NCBI RefSeq assembly: GCF_042242105.1
Contig: NC_092017.1
Span: 17,260,432-17,324,431 of the forward strand
Direction: 5' to 3'
Origin: Pempheris klunzingeri
Lineage: Eukaryota > Chordata > Actinopteri > Acropomatiformes > Pempheridae
Length of the DNA: 64,000 bases
The translations under genes and the position numbers were made by a program. Of the stretch, positions 12,909 to 26,800 are shown in pieces (positions within the stretch are counted from its first letter, which is position 1; each line of letters opens with the position of its first letter). The notes under the pieces are model-generated. The model saw only the letters and a list, made by a program, of their open reading frames with translations, did not search any database and was not told the DNA's origin.

Positions 12909-14588
12909 ATGGAGATGTCGGCGGAGGAAGAGGCGGAGGAGCGCAGGTGAGAGACGGGCAGGGCTGAGCTGGGTGCCCGGCTAGCTGAGGGCTAGCTGAG
13001 AGTGGCTGTGGTTAACGTTATACAAACAACAGAACCAGACCCTGTACCACCCAGAACATGATCGATAGTTTAACAAAAGCAGAGAAATGATTAGCGCAGC
13101 GGCAACTAATTTAAACGGAGCCTTTTTTAATCTTGTTATGTGCTAGCTAGCTGCTGTGCTAGCAGCGAAGCTATGCTAGGCTAACCTGGCATGTCAAGCT
13201 TTGACAACTGGGAGGAAACAACATTAACCAGACTTGTCAACCTGTTTAACAACAAATGTCAACTGAGTGACCAATTACTGAAAGCTTTGTAGCAATAAAG
13301 TAATTCGCACATTTGTTAATTATCCACCTAGATAGCGTTATTAGTGCTAACTTTTAGTTAAATTAGCTCCTAGCTAACAGCTAACGTTAGCTGTCAAACT
13401 GTCATCTGCTCGTTGTAAGGTTATTGTTTCATTACAGGATATTTTCCCTCTTTTAATGGAAACTAAACTTTCCTTACTGGGTGTAAAGTTTTGGGCGATT
13501 CAGCAAGCTAAAGTGCTTATTTTATTCTTACACAAGCTGTCAGTAGACCTCTAAAGTAACACATTAGTGTTACACATAACGGGAAGAGTTTAAGGGGAAA
13601 TAACGTGACTCACACTGTAGTCTGAGCAGTGGACAGACACTCAAGTCATTAATGCAACATCAGAAGTTTGAGTGTTTTATGTTCAGATTGGCAAAAAAAA
13701 ATACACATATTGTAAGTGTATCAAATTAAACTACAAATTAAAGCAACCAAGCATTGTAACAGATATAAAAAATAAAAATGATGTACATGTAAGTATGTGA
13801 AATGTATTTTAAAAATACAAAAATATACATCCAAGGCAACATGAAATCACCAGGCTTGGCTACATATTTAGCTTTTTTTCCACATGAATAGTACATTTAC
13901 TTAGATAAATGATATAGTACCTCTCAAAAGTCTGGACATGCTTCACATTTTACAAGCCCATATAAGGTTAGAATATAAATAGACTAAAAAAAATAGACTC
14001 CACTAATAAATTCCACTAAAAATGCCTCCTTTTGTTTTCTATGAAGTTGTGTAGATCATGTGATATGTTCTTCTCAAGTTAAAAACAAGAAAGTGGAAAG
14101 TCCAATAAGTTCCCTGATTTGAGGCGGAGTACCTGAAGATCAATTCCTAAAATATTCAGAAGATATTTTAACTAATAAACTAAAATAAACATGGGATGCC
14201 ACTACACAGAGCATTTTCAACAAAATACAAAAATACACACAACACAAAAGTATTTTATATTATATTAAGTATTTTATAGAAAATATGAAACCATTTTTAT
14301 TAAGCCCATCAAATAAAGATTACAAAATGTTTTGTGTTTCACATGCATATTTTAAATACGTTTTATATAAACATGTATCAGTAAAAACTGTTCATCTCTG
14401 TATCAGCGCTGTAGAAATTCCGTTATGGGTAAACAGATGATGAGGAGAGTTGGACCCAGTCTATTTACACTTTGTGGTTTGATGAACTGGGTACACCATG
14501 ACAACTCTGATATCCTCTTTGCTTGTTTAAGATTGGAGAGTACAGATTATACAAACAGATCTGTGCTGATGCTTTTCTAGTAGAACCC

Positions 14589-14619
<31 letters not shown>

Positions 14620-14780
14620 ACTATACACATAACGCATGTCACACACACCTCTTTTGTTGCATAAATGCCTCATGCTCGGCAGTATGTGGAGAATGTTCTC
14701 TTAACGTTCAGCCATACCTTGTTGCATGATGTGATTTGATTTGTTTGCTTGATAGCTGAACTCGTGATGCTGCTGCTCAG

Positions 14781-14827
<47 letters not shown>

Positions 14828-17800
14828 AAAAAAATACTTTTTGTGTTCATAAATGTGTTATTCATAGGTTTCATGGCCTTCTCCTACCCCTCCACCAGAC
14901 ACTCGGCTTTCTCTGAGACGATGAATAAAATAATGAGCAGTTGTGTGTTATTCAGTTCGGCTATATGACTACATTGTCTAAATTGATCTAGTATAAAACA
15001 GAGTGGGCCTTTTCCTGTGCTGGATTTACTTTTGGACGTTCATTTTAATTGATATATTTCAATACAATGAATTATGTTCTGGGGCGTATTCTTATAGTTT
15101 TCTAAAGCATCCACATAGTATAATATATTATTTAAGTAGCAGATGACCAGTTCAGTTATTCTATATTCAAAGAGTACTCCCTCAAGTCTGTCCCTCAGTG
15201 TACCATCTGATGACAGATTTTTTTTCGTCCCACTGCAGTTCTTTGACATGTTCTCAATAGCATTAAGTTTGGCTGCTGACTTAAGGGAAAAAAGAGGAAA
15301 TCCTGGATATGAGCCAGCATTTTACGGCTTTGGGGGAATGTGCCCTAAAATAGTTTTGTTTTGTGTTCAACACTTTTAGACATTGTCAGCTTTCCATAGC
15401 TTTATCTTATCTTATCTAAAGATAAGGTTTGACTCCCTGAGCTGCATATCAATGGTATTATTTGTGGCTTGTAATAAATTATATCAACATTGAGACTTTC
15501 TGCTTGCATGAAAAAAACTTACCCTCACACTCAGAGTTCTTCTTAAGGCAGAATTTGTATGGATAATGTAGGGTAATGGTTATGTATCATAAATGCCACT
15601 AATGGGTCAGAAAAGTTTCAGCTTGTGCTTCACCAACAGCTTCTGGACTCTTGTTAACATTTTGTTTATTTGGAGGAAGTGGGGCAGTGTTTCTTTATGC
15701 ATCTGTCTATTTGGGCCAGGATGCAGTGACGCTGCCAGCACATTTATTGATGGTCTGCACTGAGTGCAGTTTAAAACTGGGTTATTGTGACTAAAATGCT
15801 GAAGACACGATTTAAAATTTTGGGAAAAGTATTTTTGTTCATGTGAGTAATGATTTAAGCCACAACTCTGCTAACACTAGCACTTCTTTACCTCCTTCCT
15901 CATTCCTAAACTTCCTCCCTCTGTCCCGCTGCCCTGTTTTCCTCACAGGAGGGAGCACTGGAAGTTACTGTCCAGCCTGAAGACCACGGTGGAGGGTCTT
16001 GTGTCCACCAACAACCCCAACGTGTGGTCACGCTACGGTGGCCTGCAGCGGCTCCACAAGGACATGAACAACATCCTGAGCCATGGACTGAAGAATGAGC
16101 AGGTCAGAGCTCAGCAGACGGGACTGATAGTGATACCACTCTGCCTTTTGAATTGATTTGTTTGTCATGCAATCTGTAAACACATTACTGATCACTTTCT
16201 GTGTGACCTCCAGCTAGCTGTGGCAGATTAGCAGGCCAAAGTTAGCATTAGTTTATCTGTTATCTTGTCAATAGAAACAACTGTTATTTGAACATGGAGG
16301 AGTCACTGAAGGTGTGTCCCATAACCCCACAATACCACACTCTCAGGCAGCAAACTGCAGTATCGGTCTGCTCAGTATCTCCAGACCACCTGTGTTGTAC
16401 CTGTGATATCACATTCTGGTTTGGTGGGAAGTGTATGAGAGTAGTGTTGAACTGAAGTCAGTCTGATTGCAGCCACAGATGCTAAGACAGACATCACTGA
16501 CAATCTACATATAGAAGTAATAACTTTAGATAATAGTAAAGTTTCTCACATACCCATAGGTTGACAGGAATGGATTTGGCCCATTATATCACATGCTAAA
16601 GGGTAATGCTTCCATACTGGCCTATTGTGTTTGTTGAAGCTGGTATTCTCTGTAACTGGGTCATGCTAACAGCTGCTTTGGTGTTGCAGGTGTACTACAA
16701 GCAGAGAGACTACTGGCCGTTTGTGTGGTGTGTTCGCTACATCAGCCCCCACCTCGCCTCGCACGTCGAACAGGTATGGTCACTGCCAGCCACACGCAGG
16801 GTGGTATGTAAATGTGGTCATGTTTAGTCAGCAAACAAATCTCCTCCATTTGTAATGGGAGGCAAGTTTATGTGAACACATACGTAAACATTGCTACCTG
16901 TCTTTGGGCTGTTATTTCTCACAGAGATTTCCGTTATTAGCTGTTTAGTTTATGATGGACAGACTTTGAGCTTTCATATTGTGAACTTACTTTGTGCTGC
17001 AGTTTCATTATGCCCCAAGAATTGGGTTACACGGTAATATAAAATATGGTGTGTGGCACCACCTATAATCACATGCAGGTTCCCTTCAACTGGAGAAATG
17101 TAATGTCACTTTTTTTTTTGAGAGATGTTCAGGTTCCACATTTACCGTTAACTACTGCTGGTGTGTTTCAGTTCTCTAATTCATTTCACACACAACAACC
17201 AATGCGCCTCTCCTATTTCCACAACCTAGAACTCTGAGTTATCACTTTTCGGAGAGAATAAACTGGTTTACTTGTGAAAGCACAGTAGCTGGGCTGCAGA
17301 GTTAGCAAATAACTATAGATGCGTTTGCTCCAGTGAGAAACTAATCCTCATTACCTGATAAATTGTGTTTCACTTTGCTTGTTGGACAGTGATAATAGGT
17401 TGTGAATTTGAGAGCCTGTCTGTCTGCCAGACAAAAACAATAGTTCCTTCTTTTGTAAATTTGTGATGTGCAAAGTCAGTAAATACCTGACATAGTTCAG
17501 ATGCCCATAGCAGAGTTGCTTAGCAATGGAAATTGCTAAGATTTTATTTATACCAATGCCATTATTTTGTTTCTATATGACACTGTTCTCAGGACAAATC
17601 CTGGTCCTGGGAATCGTCAAGCTCTTCAGAACCTGGATAATGACCCACTCATTTGAATAACATGTGTTGGAGCAGGGAAACATGTAAAACATGCAGGGCA
17701 GTGGGCCTCCAGGACCAGGACTGGGAAACACAAATTGATTCCCTTATTGATTTGTCATCAGTTTCCTTTGTGGGGGTGGAAAAGTAGGCCTACACAGGTT

Positions 17801-20800
17801 TTTAGCGTCCACACAAGTGTTTTTATTATCTCTAAGTCTGAACACAGTTTAGTCACAGAGTAGAGAAAAGACATGGCTGTGACTCTGGCATTCCTGGAAT
17901 TTAAGCCAATGTAGTATAGAGAGATGTGTCAGCATACTGCCAGTGTTTCCACCCTTAGTTATAATCTTACAGACATCAAAGCGAGCGATGTCGTAAGTTT
18001 TCATTGTGAAATGAAACCGTTTGTTCCTCTCTGCCATGACTCCTCCTTGTTGCAAGTTGGAACTAGAGTTTGGTGAGTTGGTTTGAGTTGCTACACCTCC
18101 TAGATTACCTGTTGATTACCTGACTTTTTGTGTTTTTGGAGAACAGTCAGCCTTCAACCCCTTTCTGCTCTTTCAAGTGTAAACATGATTGTGCAACAAT
18201 AAAGGGATTTGGAGTACTTAGTATCTTCATTACTTCCTCTTTGTGACCAGCAGGCCTTACAGAGCTTTCAGCCATGATGTGATCAACATGTGACGATTGG
18301 TTGTGAATATCTTGTCTGCCCTCTTTTACTTTAGTGCTGATATGTTTTTCTCACTCCTCTGTCCACTCATTGTTCACTCTGTTTAGCCTGTCAAGCCTTT
18401 CATTTGCATCACACCATGTTAGACTTGTCTCTTCACCATTTCTACATTGCTTTTTCAACCAAGTAGTTGGAGTATCAAACAAACTGTCAACTTCATTGGG
18501 CTGCACTCAAACAGCAGTATGTTTACAGGAGCAAGAGCTCATGATGCTGGCCGGCGTGTGACAAAAAAGAACAAAAGAAGAACCACGTGTTGTTCTTTTT
18601 ATTCATATGAATAGCATCTGTCACTCTGCTGTTTGCACCCCTGCCAACCTATTTCCTATCTACCTCCCCCCTCCCAATATGCTTTTATTTCACACATCTT
18701 TCTGCCCTTTGCTCGTTCTCTCTCCCCGTCTTCAGTTCAGTCACCTGGAGCCAGTAGTGAGCAGCGGGATGAAGAGCGCGGGTGAAAGCTACAAGGCAGA
18801 GCGCTGGCTGCTTCACAGCTTACAGGTTCACAAGCTCTCGGCTCAACTCAGACCTCTGCTCCGGCATCTGGGACATACACGTAAATACTATAACGGTGAG
18901 TTTCACATTAATTATTTAGTTCAATATAGAAGACGTTGGTTAAGTAAGAAGCAGCTAAAATGACTCTCTGTTACTCAGTTCCCTTGGTGCCCAGCTTTCT
19001 CACCTCTTTCACTTTTCTCTTGTGTCTTCAGTCTTGTCCCACTAATTAATTATCGCTCTCATTATCTTATCTCCTAACCTCTCTTTGCCTTTCTCCCCTT
19101 GTCTCTGTCAGATGACGCCTTTTTGCTGAGCGAGCCCCATGTGACCGCCATGTTCCAGTGTCTGGAAGCTGTGGAGCAGAATAATCCTAAACTCCTCGCC
19201 CAAATAGACACTGTCGGGGTGGGTCTTGTGAATTGACTTCAATGAAGTCTGTCCACTTTGTCGCTTTTATATCTCGTCCATTATCATTCTGTTTTTAATT
19301 TTTTGTGCATTGTCTATTTATGGATATTTTGTTGGGTTTATGTTATGTTTTATTTTGTATTTGTACACACATAGACTGCATAAAATCCAGATAATGATAA
19401 GAAATTAGCAGGAAAACTAACCAATCAATAGACCACAAACCAATAAAACAAAGAAGTACTATACCATACTGTTATCACTGTAATTATGCTGGAATCTGAT
19501 TTTAAAATGGATATAAATAGATTTGGGATTTCTTATGGCAGTCTTATGGTGCTTCACACCGTTATTATCACTCTTTAATGAGCAGTGTTATGTTTTCCCC
19601 ATCTGTCGTAGCTTCCTGTTTAGAAGGCCACTCAAAACTAAGGCAAGACAAAGGAGAATTTCAGAAGTGTATTGGATTTCACCTTAAATTTTATTATTTC
19701 TCCCTTTTCACCCCACAGCTGTCCCCTCTGAAGGGCCCACCATGTCTGGGCCTGTTGAAGAGCCAGAGCCTGTGTGTGCTGCCAGGGGCTGGAGGGGCTT
19801 GGAGGAGTGCCGACACGGCTCCCAGAGGAGAACCTTTAAATCGCAGGCTCACCACCTCCAACTGTTCCCTCAGGGAAGCAGTCGCCACCAGCCACAACTC
19901 TGGGAACACTACGGGAGTCGGATCCCAAAACGGCAACAACACAAGTGAGGAAAAGGATGACAAGTATAGTTTTTAAATGGGTTTTTTGATTTGGAACATG
20001 ATGCTTTTAATGTGTAGTTTCTTTTGCTGAATGCTTTTCTCTATCATATATATAGTTTTTATGAGGTTCAACTAAATGTGCCCTAATAATTACTCTCTAG
20101 GTAGGTAGACAGATAGCAGTTGATCTGTCTTCGTTTCACTTGTCATTTATTCTGATTTGGAAAATTAGTTTGCTTGCCCTGTAACAACAACAGGAAGGTC
20201 AGAAGGTCATTAATGGTAGAATCACGTGGAGGACACTTTAGGTCATTGAGGTTTAAATAGGTTTGTGGTCATTTTAGGATCAGAAATTTAGCAAGGTTAT
20301 TCCACAGAATGATTTCATATTTCAGCAAACAGTATAGTGTTGGACCAGACTTCATGTGTTTGTGTCTAAGTGAAGTATTTTGAGGCCGAACATTGAGTGA
20401 ATCAAATGAATAGAAAATGGTCGTTATTCACTAATCAGTACATACAGGGACATAAGGGTGAGGTTGGGGGATGGCACTATGAATGCTCTACAGTTTGTAT
20501 GTGAATAGACTGACTGGCTTAACCATACACAGGCCTGATTGTTTGTGGACAAGATGAGTTATTGAAGAATGTCTTGAGACAGCCGCAAACTCAATGTCCC
20601 AAACTGGCTGTGCTCCCTAAAATAGATAACTGGTTTGGAGTGCTTTTTCTGTAACATATTTGAACATATTTGTTACTTTTTTGGGTTAAAACGATCTGTA
20701 ACTCTTGTCCATTCCACATGAGCTCAACTAGAGCAAATGAAAGGGAAGTGACAGAGAAGCAGCCTCATCACTGTATGTTTTTCTGCTTTTGTAAAGCTTG

Positions 20801-23800
20801 TGTCTCAATCCATTTCACCTTATCAACCTGTTCTGCTGCAGACACTACCTCTTCAGCCAGCAGCCTGGAAGTTCCCTGGGTGTGTGTGTCCAGGCCGGGG
20901 GAGAGTGAGCGGGGTGTGACATCACCTCCTGACCCTGTCCCATGCATCTCTCTCACAGAGTCCCCCACCCCCACCTCCCTTCAGCCTGAGGTCGGGGACT
21001 CTGGTGATGGGGACTATGACGACGGCCCGGAGTACCTGGCTATTGGTAACCTGGGGCAGCGCAGTCGCCGTGATTCCAGAAGCTCCACCCTAAGCAGCGA
21101 GCAGGGCGAGACCCAGGACCAGTCCCTGCAACGGGGTTCGCTAGCTCAGCCCCCACCCAGACGCTCCTCTTTCTCAGAGGGTCAGAGGGGGCCGGGCCAG
21201 GGGTCCCGAGGACACGCACGCTCATTTTCTGACACAGGAATCAATCAGAAACTCAGGAACGGTAAGTAAGCTTGAACGTTAACTGATGTGAGAATGGCTG
21301 GGATCATTTCTCAAAGTTCTCAGACACCACGACTGATTTCAGGCACTGAGCAGTTTTTAATTCATTTAATACTTAATTCAATACATTGTACACATTTTCC
21401 CCAGGAAAACTTTTCAGAGCCGCAATTATTTTCCTGCTTTAATCCATGTGGGCTACCTCCACCTAATTGTATCTTAGTTATGTTGTATTGAATTAGAGTG
21501 GCCAAATTGGGTGACAATGAGTTAACTGAAGACTTAGTATTTCTTATTGTGTTCTGTAGCAATGTCAGACAGTCCTCAAAAGGTCTGCCATTTTAATATC
21601 TTTGAGTACTAAAGAATTTGTGCATTACATTTTTCAAACTGCAGCAGATATGAGCATTTAGTCCAGTTTGACTTGTTTGTTTATTTACAGAAAAGTTGAT
21701 GCAGTATTAACTGTAATGAAGTACTTCAACTTTAGAAAAGTAAATAGTTGACTAATTTCTTCTTTAATGCAATGACTGTAATCTGTCAACATGCAGCACA
21801 AAGTACTCAAACATATCATTGTTTGTTCTACTTAGAACAATCAGCTGAAATCTGCTGATAATATAATTACCAGGATTACATTTCCTTAGAGAGAGGCTTC
21901 AGCGTTCTGGAGGTGATGGAAACATACCTGTTAGCAATTTGTTTTTCTGTACAATGTTTGCATAAACTGAAGGTGACGTGTAAATGGTGGAGTACCAGCA
22001 CAGTGTTTATTTGTTGCTCTGTAAGATGTGGCTTGGCCATCTTCTTTCTTGGAAAGTGTGCACTTCCTGTCTGAGGCTTTTAAAAATTTCAGAATTAACA
22101 TCTCTGTTCTCTTTGCTCACTGTTCCCCTTCTTGGCTTGAGGTAACTTTCTCTCTTTCTGCTCTATCTCTCTCTCCTCTCTTTTTACTGTTTGTGCAAAG
22201 GAGGGGCCCACCGAAAAATCACCATAATCATAGAAGATCCGGTAGCAGGTTGGCAGTGCAGTTCCACTGTGCTCCATCACTTGACACCCCCCCACCCCTG
22301 TTTTCTTTTTTCCTCTGCATGCTAAAGAGCTCTCTCCATCCCTCTCATTTCAAGTCCTGCCTTCAGCTCATAACATGTACCTTTGGTTTGTGTTACTCAG
22401 GTCAAATTGACGTGGTGAAGCCATTTTTCATGACCTATTATTGTTTTATCACAGAAGTCATATAAAAACTGTGTGTGAATGCGTTCATTTCATTACAGTG
22501 ATGCTAGTGATGCCCTGATAGGAGTACTGCCATTGAAATTTAGAATTTTCCATAACAATCAAAGTGTGAATGTCAAAGATGAAGCAAAGCGCATTTCTGT
22601 GCATTGTTAAATGTACAGGGTGTGGACTGACTGTAAATAAAGTACAGTGAAGCCGTTACACTGGCAAAGGTCAGCAGTCACATTTTTGTTTCTGTGTGCA
22701 ATAAAATGAACCATCTCCATAGATTTTATTGATTGTTTTATTGCTGCATGTTCACATCAATTTTAAAGAATGTGTTTACTGAAGTGACTCTAGCATTTAG
22801 GTGATTAGAGGCCGTTAACATTGACTATTTTTCTCCTAGAATCAGCAGCAGATGGCCGTATGAAGGACTACAGCCCTTTCTCTACTCAGTGCAGCGATGT
22901 CAGCTCCCCCAGTTCCCTCTACATGGAGTCTCGTGAGTTTTCTGATTTTCTAAAAAATTACTTTTAGACGTTTTATGTTGTAGAAAAAAACTCCGCTCTT
23001 ATCCAGTGATTTAGAGATTTTGGAGTGATGCAAAGAAAGTCTAAGCAAACTTAAAAATGGGAGGAAGTTGGACAGGAAAGCTGACATGAAATGTTCCTTC
23101 AAGAAAAATGAGCTTTGAGTTCCTGAATATGAATGCAGCGAGTGAGTCACCTGATCCATAAACGTGACACTGTGGACCCAAGTAGGAAGGTCATAGAAGG
23201 GTTGAAGTTTTATTAGGCAGCTTATCTAAGAGCGTAGAGCTTTTTATTTTGTTTTAAAACCAAAAACTCATTTTGAAAGGTAAAAGAGATTACATTAAAA
23301 ATCTAATAGAAACACACTTAGGTTCAGAAAATACATTTTCTCTGTCCTGTTTCTGTTTTGTATATTGGTGTCATGTTTTCTCTGTGTACATGCTTTGGTC
23401 TCTTCAGATGGGTCCCAGTACAGCAGCGTTTCCGATGGGATGTTCAGGAAGCCATCGGAGGGTCAGAGCCTCATCAGCTACCTGTCAGAGCAGGACTTTG
23501 GCAGCTGTGCTGACCTTGAGAAGGTCGGGGTTTGGTCCAATTTAACTCTTGACTCATTCTGACTAGTGTTGGTGCTGATTGCTCTTTCAATCAGTTGATC
23601 AGTTTAGTTTGTATTGTGATTATATACAGTTTTCATACAAGTTAGTCTAGTTCAGAGCACTTTACAGGTGCTGATTATATTTAAGAACCTTGTACTAAAA
23701 TTCAGCAGATATGTGCTAAATTAGGAATTACATTTAAGTCAATATGCCTCCTCCTCTGATTGATTAATGCTTTTCTCTGTTCTGTAGGAGAACGCTCATT

Positions 23801-26800
23801 TCAGCATTTCAGAGTCCCTTATTGCTGCCATCGAGCTGATGAAGTATAACCTACGGCGTCAGGAGGAGGAGGGCGAGGAGGAGGGAGACAGCGACTGTGA
23901 GATTCAGCAGCTCAAGCAGAAAATCCGTCTGCGGAGGCAGCAGATCCGACGCAGCCGCCTGCCGCCCTGCGCAACCTCCCAGCACAGTAAGGCAGCATGA
24001 GCAGTGGAGGGCTGCTAAATGGAAAGATAGTTCCTTGTGAATGTGCTTTCAGTAGATGGACATGACAGTGACACAATCTTTGCATCTCGGTAGCTTAATT
24101 AAATATATTCTCCTCTGTAATAAGCACTGCAGTAGAAGAGCTACCTACTGAAATTGATTAGTCAAAATACTCCTTAACTATTAATGAACCACAAATGTCA
24201 GACTACTTACAAACAGAACTTACATCCTCTTTGCCAACTAACTACTTCCCAATGTGGACCTAATGGTGCCAGGTGTGCTTTGATTTCAGTTTGGCATACC
24301 TGTGCTGCTAGCTGTGTCCATTAATCCATTTACAGTGCTTTACTTAAGACAATCCATAACATGAATAAACTTGAGGTGGTTTCATATTTCCATACATTTC
24401 TCTTCATCTAGGACAACCTGGGATGTGCAATGTTCTTGCCAAAACATGCAAATTTGAATGACAGCTTGCTGTCGCTGCCAACGCTAAAGCTTTTCGCCTT
24501 GCTCAGTAGATCAGTGTCACAGCGTCACAGTGTCCTTTCCTACTGTTGATTTCTGTCTTTTATTTCTGTCTCATTTTTGGTTTTTTCTCGTTGTCTTCCT
24601 CTCTGCAGTTTTCCATTCCACCGACAGCGGAGGCTCCAGGAGGAGCTCTCAGGACTCGTGCCAGGGCCTGTCCGACTCCGGCTCAGCTGAGGAGGTGGAG
24701 GAGTGCGAGCTACAAGGTAGAGAGAGGGAATGAGGGAACACCAGGAAAGATTAACACAGGGGGAAGTGAACACAAAAGGCTTTTGGTTTTGATTGTCACA
24801 ACTGCTAATCAGTGTGACCAAACCTCTTAAATCCAGACATATGACGCTGCACACTTTGTGTGTATGTCAGCAACTTTTTACGCAATGGTTAACAGGCTGC
24901 AGAGTGATGTGTATGTGTGAATGATTTTGTTTCTGTTCCAGTCATAGGTCATAACCTCATCACCACACTTGCTTCATGATACTCACCAAATATGTCATTT
25001 TTTACTGCGAACCATAAACCCGGAAGTCTGAGTACAAAAGTCACAGAATAGGCATCTGTATTGTATGTCACAGTTTTACTGTTTATACTGACCTTACAGA
25101 TGTGTGAGTTGGCATATCTAATGGTCATGATAATTTGACAGGCTGTGTTTGTTCTGGAAAAAGCACCAGCAGTTCTCATTAAGCCATTTTAAAACAATTG
25201 CGTTGACAAATGTAAATATCATATACATTTCCGAAGATGTATATCTTTGATACTATTGGGATGGGTTGTAGGATTTCACATGTGCACGTACTTTATGAAT
25301 GGGTTGTGTTTGACTATGTTTGTGTGTAACTGCACTTCTCAGGACTGCAGAGTGAGCGTACAAAGTTTGTCGCATCTGTATAACTGCATGACCTCCACAT
25401 GTACTGCATCAGCGCAGTACACTGTGTGATGTTTGCCCCGAGACGCCGACACACAGCTCTGTGGAGTGTCGAAGATGTTTGTGCCTGTGGTGACGGTTGT
25501 GCTGAGTGTTAGTTTCTGTCTCTCAGATGGCTGTGAGGGTCAGTCCCTGCTGGCGGTGTCTCAGAACGGCCTCTCCCTGTCACTCGCCTCCCTCTTCTCA
25601 GGTATCTGCAGGCTGGACCAGTGGGCGGGGCTCCACAGCTACACACAGACTGTTTACTGTGGCGGTGCTCCTCTGAGAGGAAGCTGATGGCTTCACTCCA
25701 AACTGAAAATTTCTGCCTGTAATCCTTCCTGCTAATTGGTGGCACTTTAACCATAACTTTTGCCGTTTACAGTTTTTGTCTTTGTTTTATCATGCTGATG
25801 GTTAGACGTTAACCTCAAAAATACTCATACTTTTTATTGTTTTAGTTGACTGACTTTTACTCTGCTTTACTATAGATACTTGATATCATGCAGTACTAAC
25901 CTGAAGAAAGGAAATGATTTTTGTTTTCGTTTTTACTACTTAATTTCTAATGCCAGCTGACCCAAAAGGAGTGTCTTGAATGATATAAATATACATAATT
26001 TTAGACAGAAGTTATCAGTGTGATTAACAAACACAAGAGCAACAGGAACCAGGCTCATACTGGTTCTGTACTTATGTGGAACTATCCAAACACCTACAAT
26101 CACATTGAACAATAGCAGTGTTCAGTTCCTCTTCTGTAAACTTCTGAAAGCTGGAAATAAACACCATCCCTTTATTTCCCTTTGAACTAATGATATTCAG
26201 CTGTTGTAAAAAGTCAAAACAGCTGTTGTGGTTCGTGTTATTTAGATAAAAAGGATTATTATTTTAGTATGGCCCTGCGGTATCCAGTATCCTACTAAAC
26301 TGTCTTTCTAAGCAGGGAGGGGAGTACTGGGAGTTTTCAGTTTGGAGTCAAACCAGCCGACTCCTCGCCTCGGCTGAATTATACGCTTGGCTGTTTGTGT
26401 TGGTGCTTGTTGCTGAGTGCTCCTGGGTTTTGGTGGTGCGGTTGGACCAATGAGCCTCTACCTGTTAGATTATAGGGAGGCTCATGGGAGGAGATGAGCC
26501 AGTTAACAGTTGGCTTTCTGTGGCAACAGGGATTATTCACTTATTCATTCATTCATTTATCCATCCAGCTCATCATTCATCACCTCCAATGTGATTACTG
26601 TGAGAATGAGGTGTGATTGCTGTCACATACACGTCCTTTCAACTGGTTCTTTTTAAATTTTTAAGTCAACCCAGTACTTGCTGTCTCTCTTTGGAAAAAA
26701 AAATTGTTTTTGTTGACGGCTTATGGCAGCACATAGCACTGGCAAAGTGATGATTTTATCAGGGGCACACAGGCTGCTTTGAGACTCATAGTGCACATGA

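Noticed and set aside
19945..19976. Later donor for the rubcn exon starting at 19719 (CAA|GTATAG at 19964)
   Set aside because: It would break the frame with the next exon. The GTGAGG donor after 19944 keeps phase.
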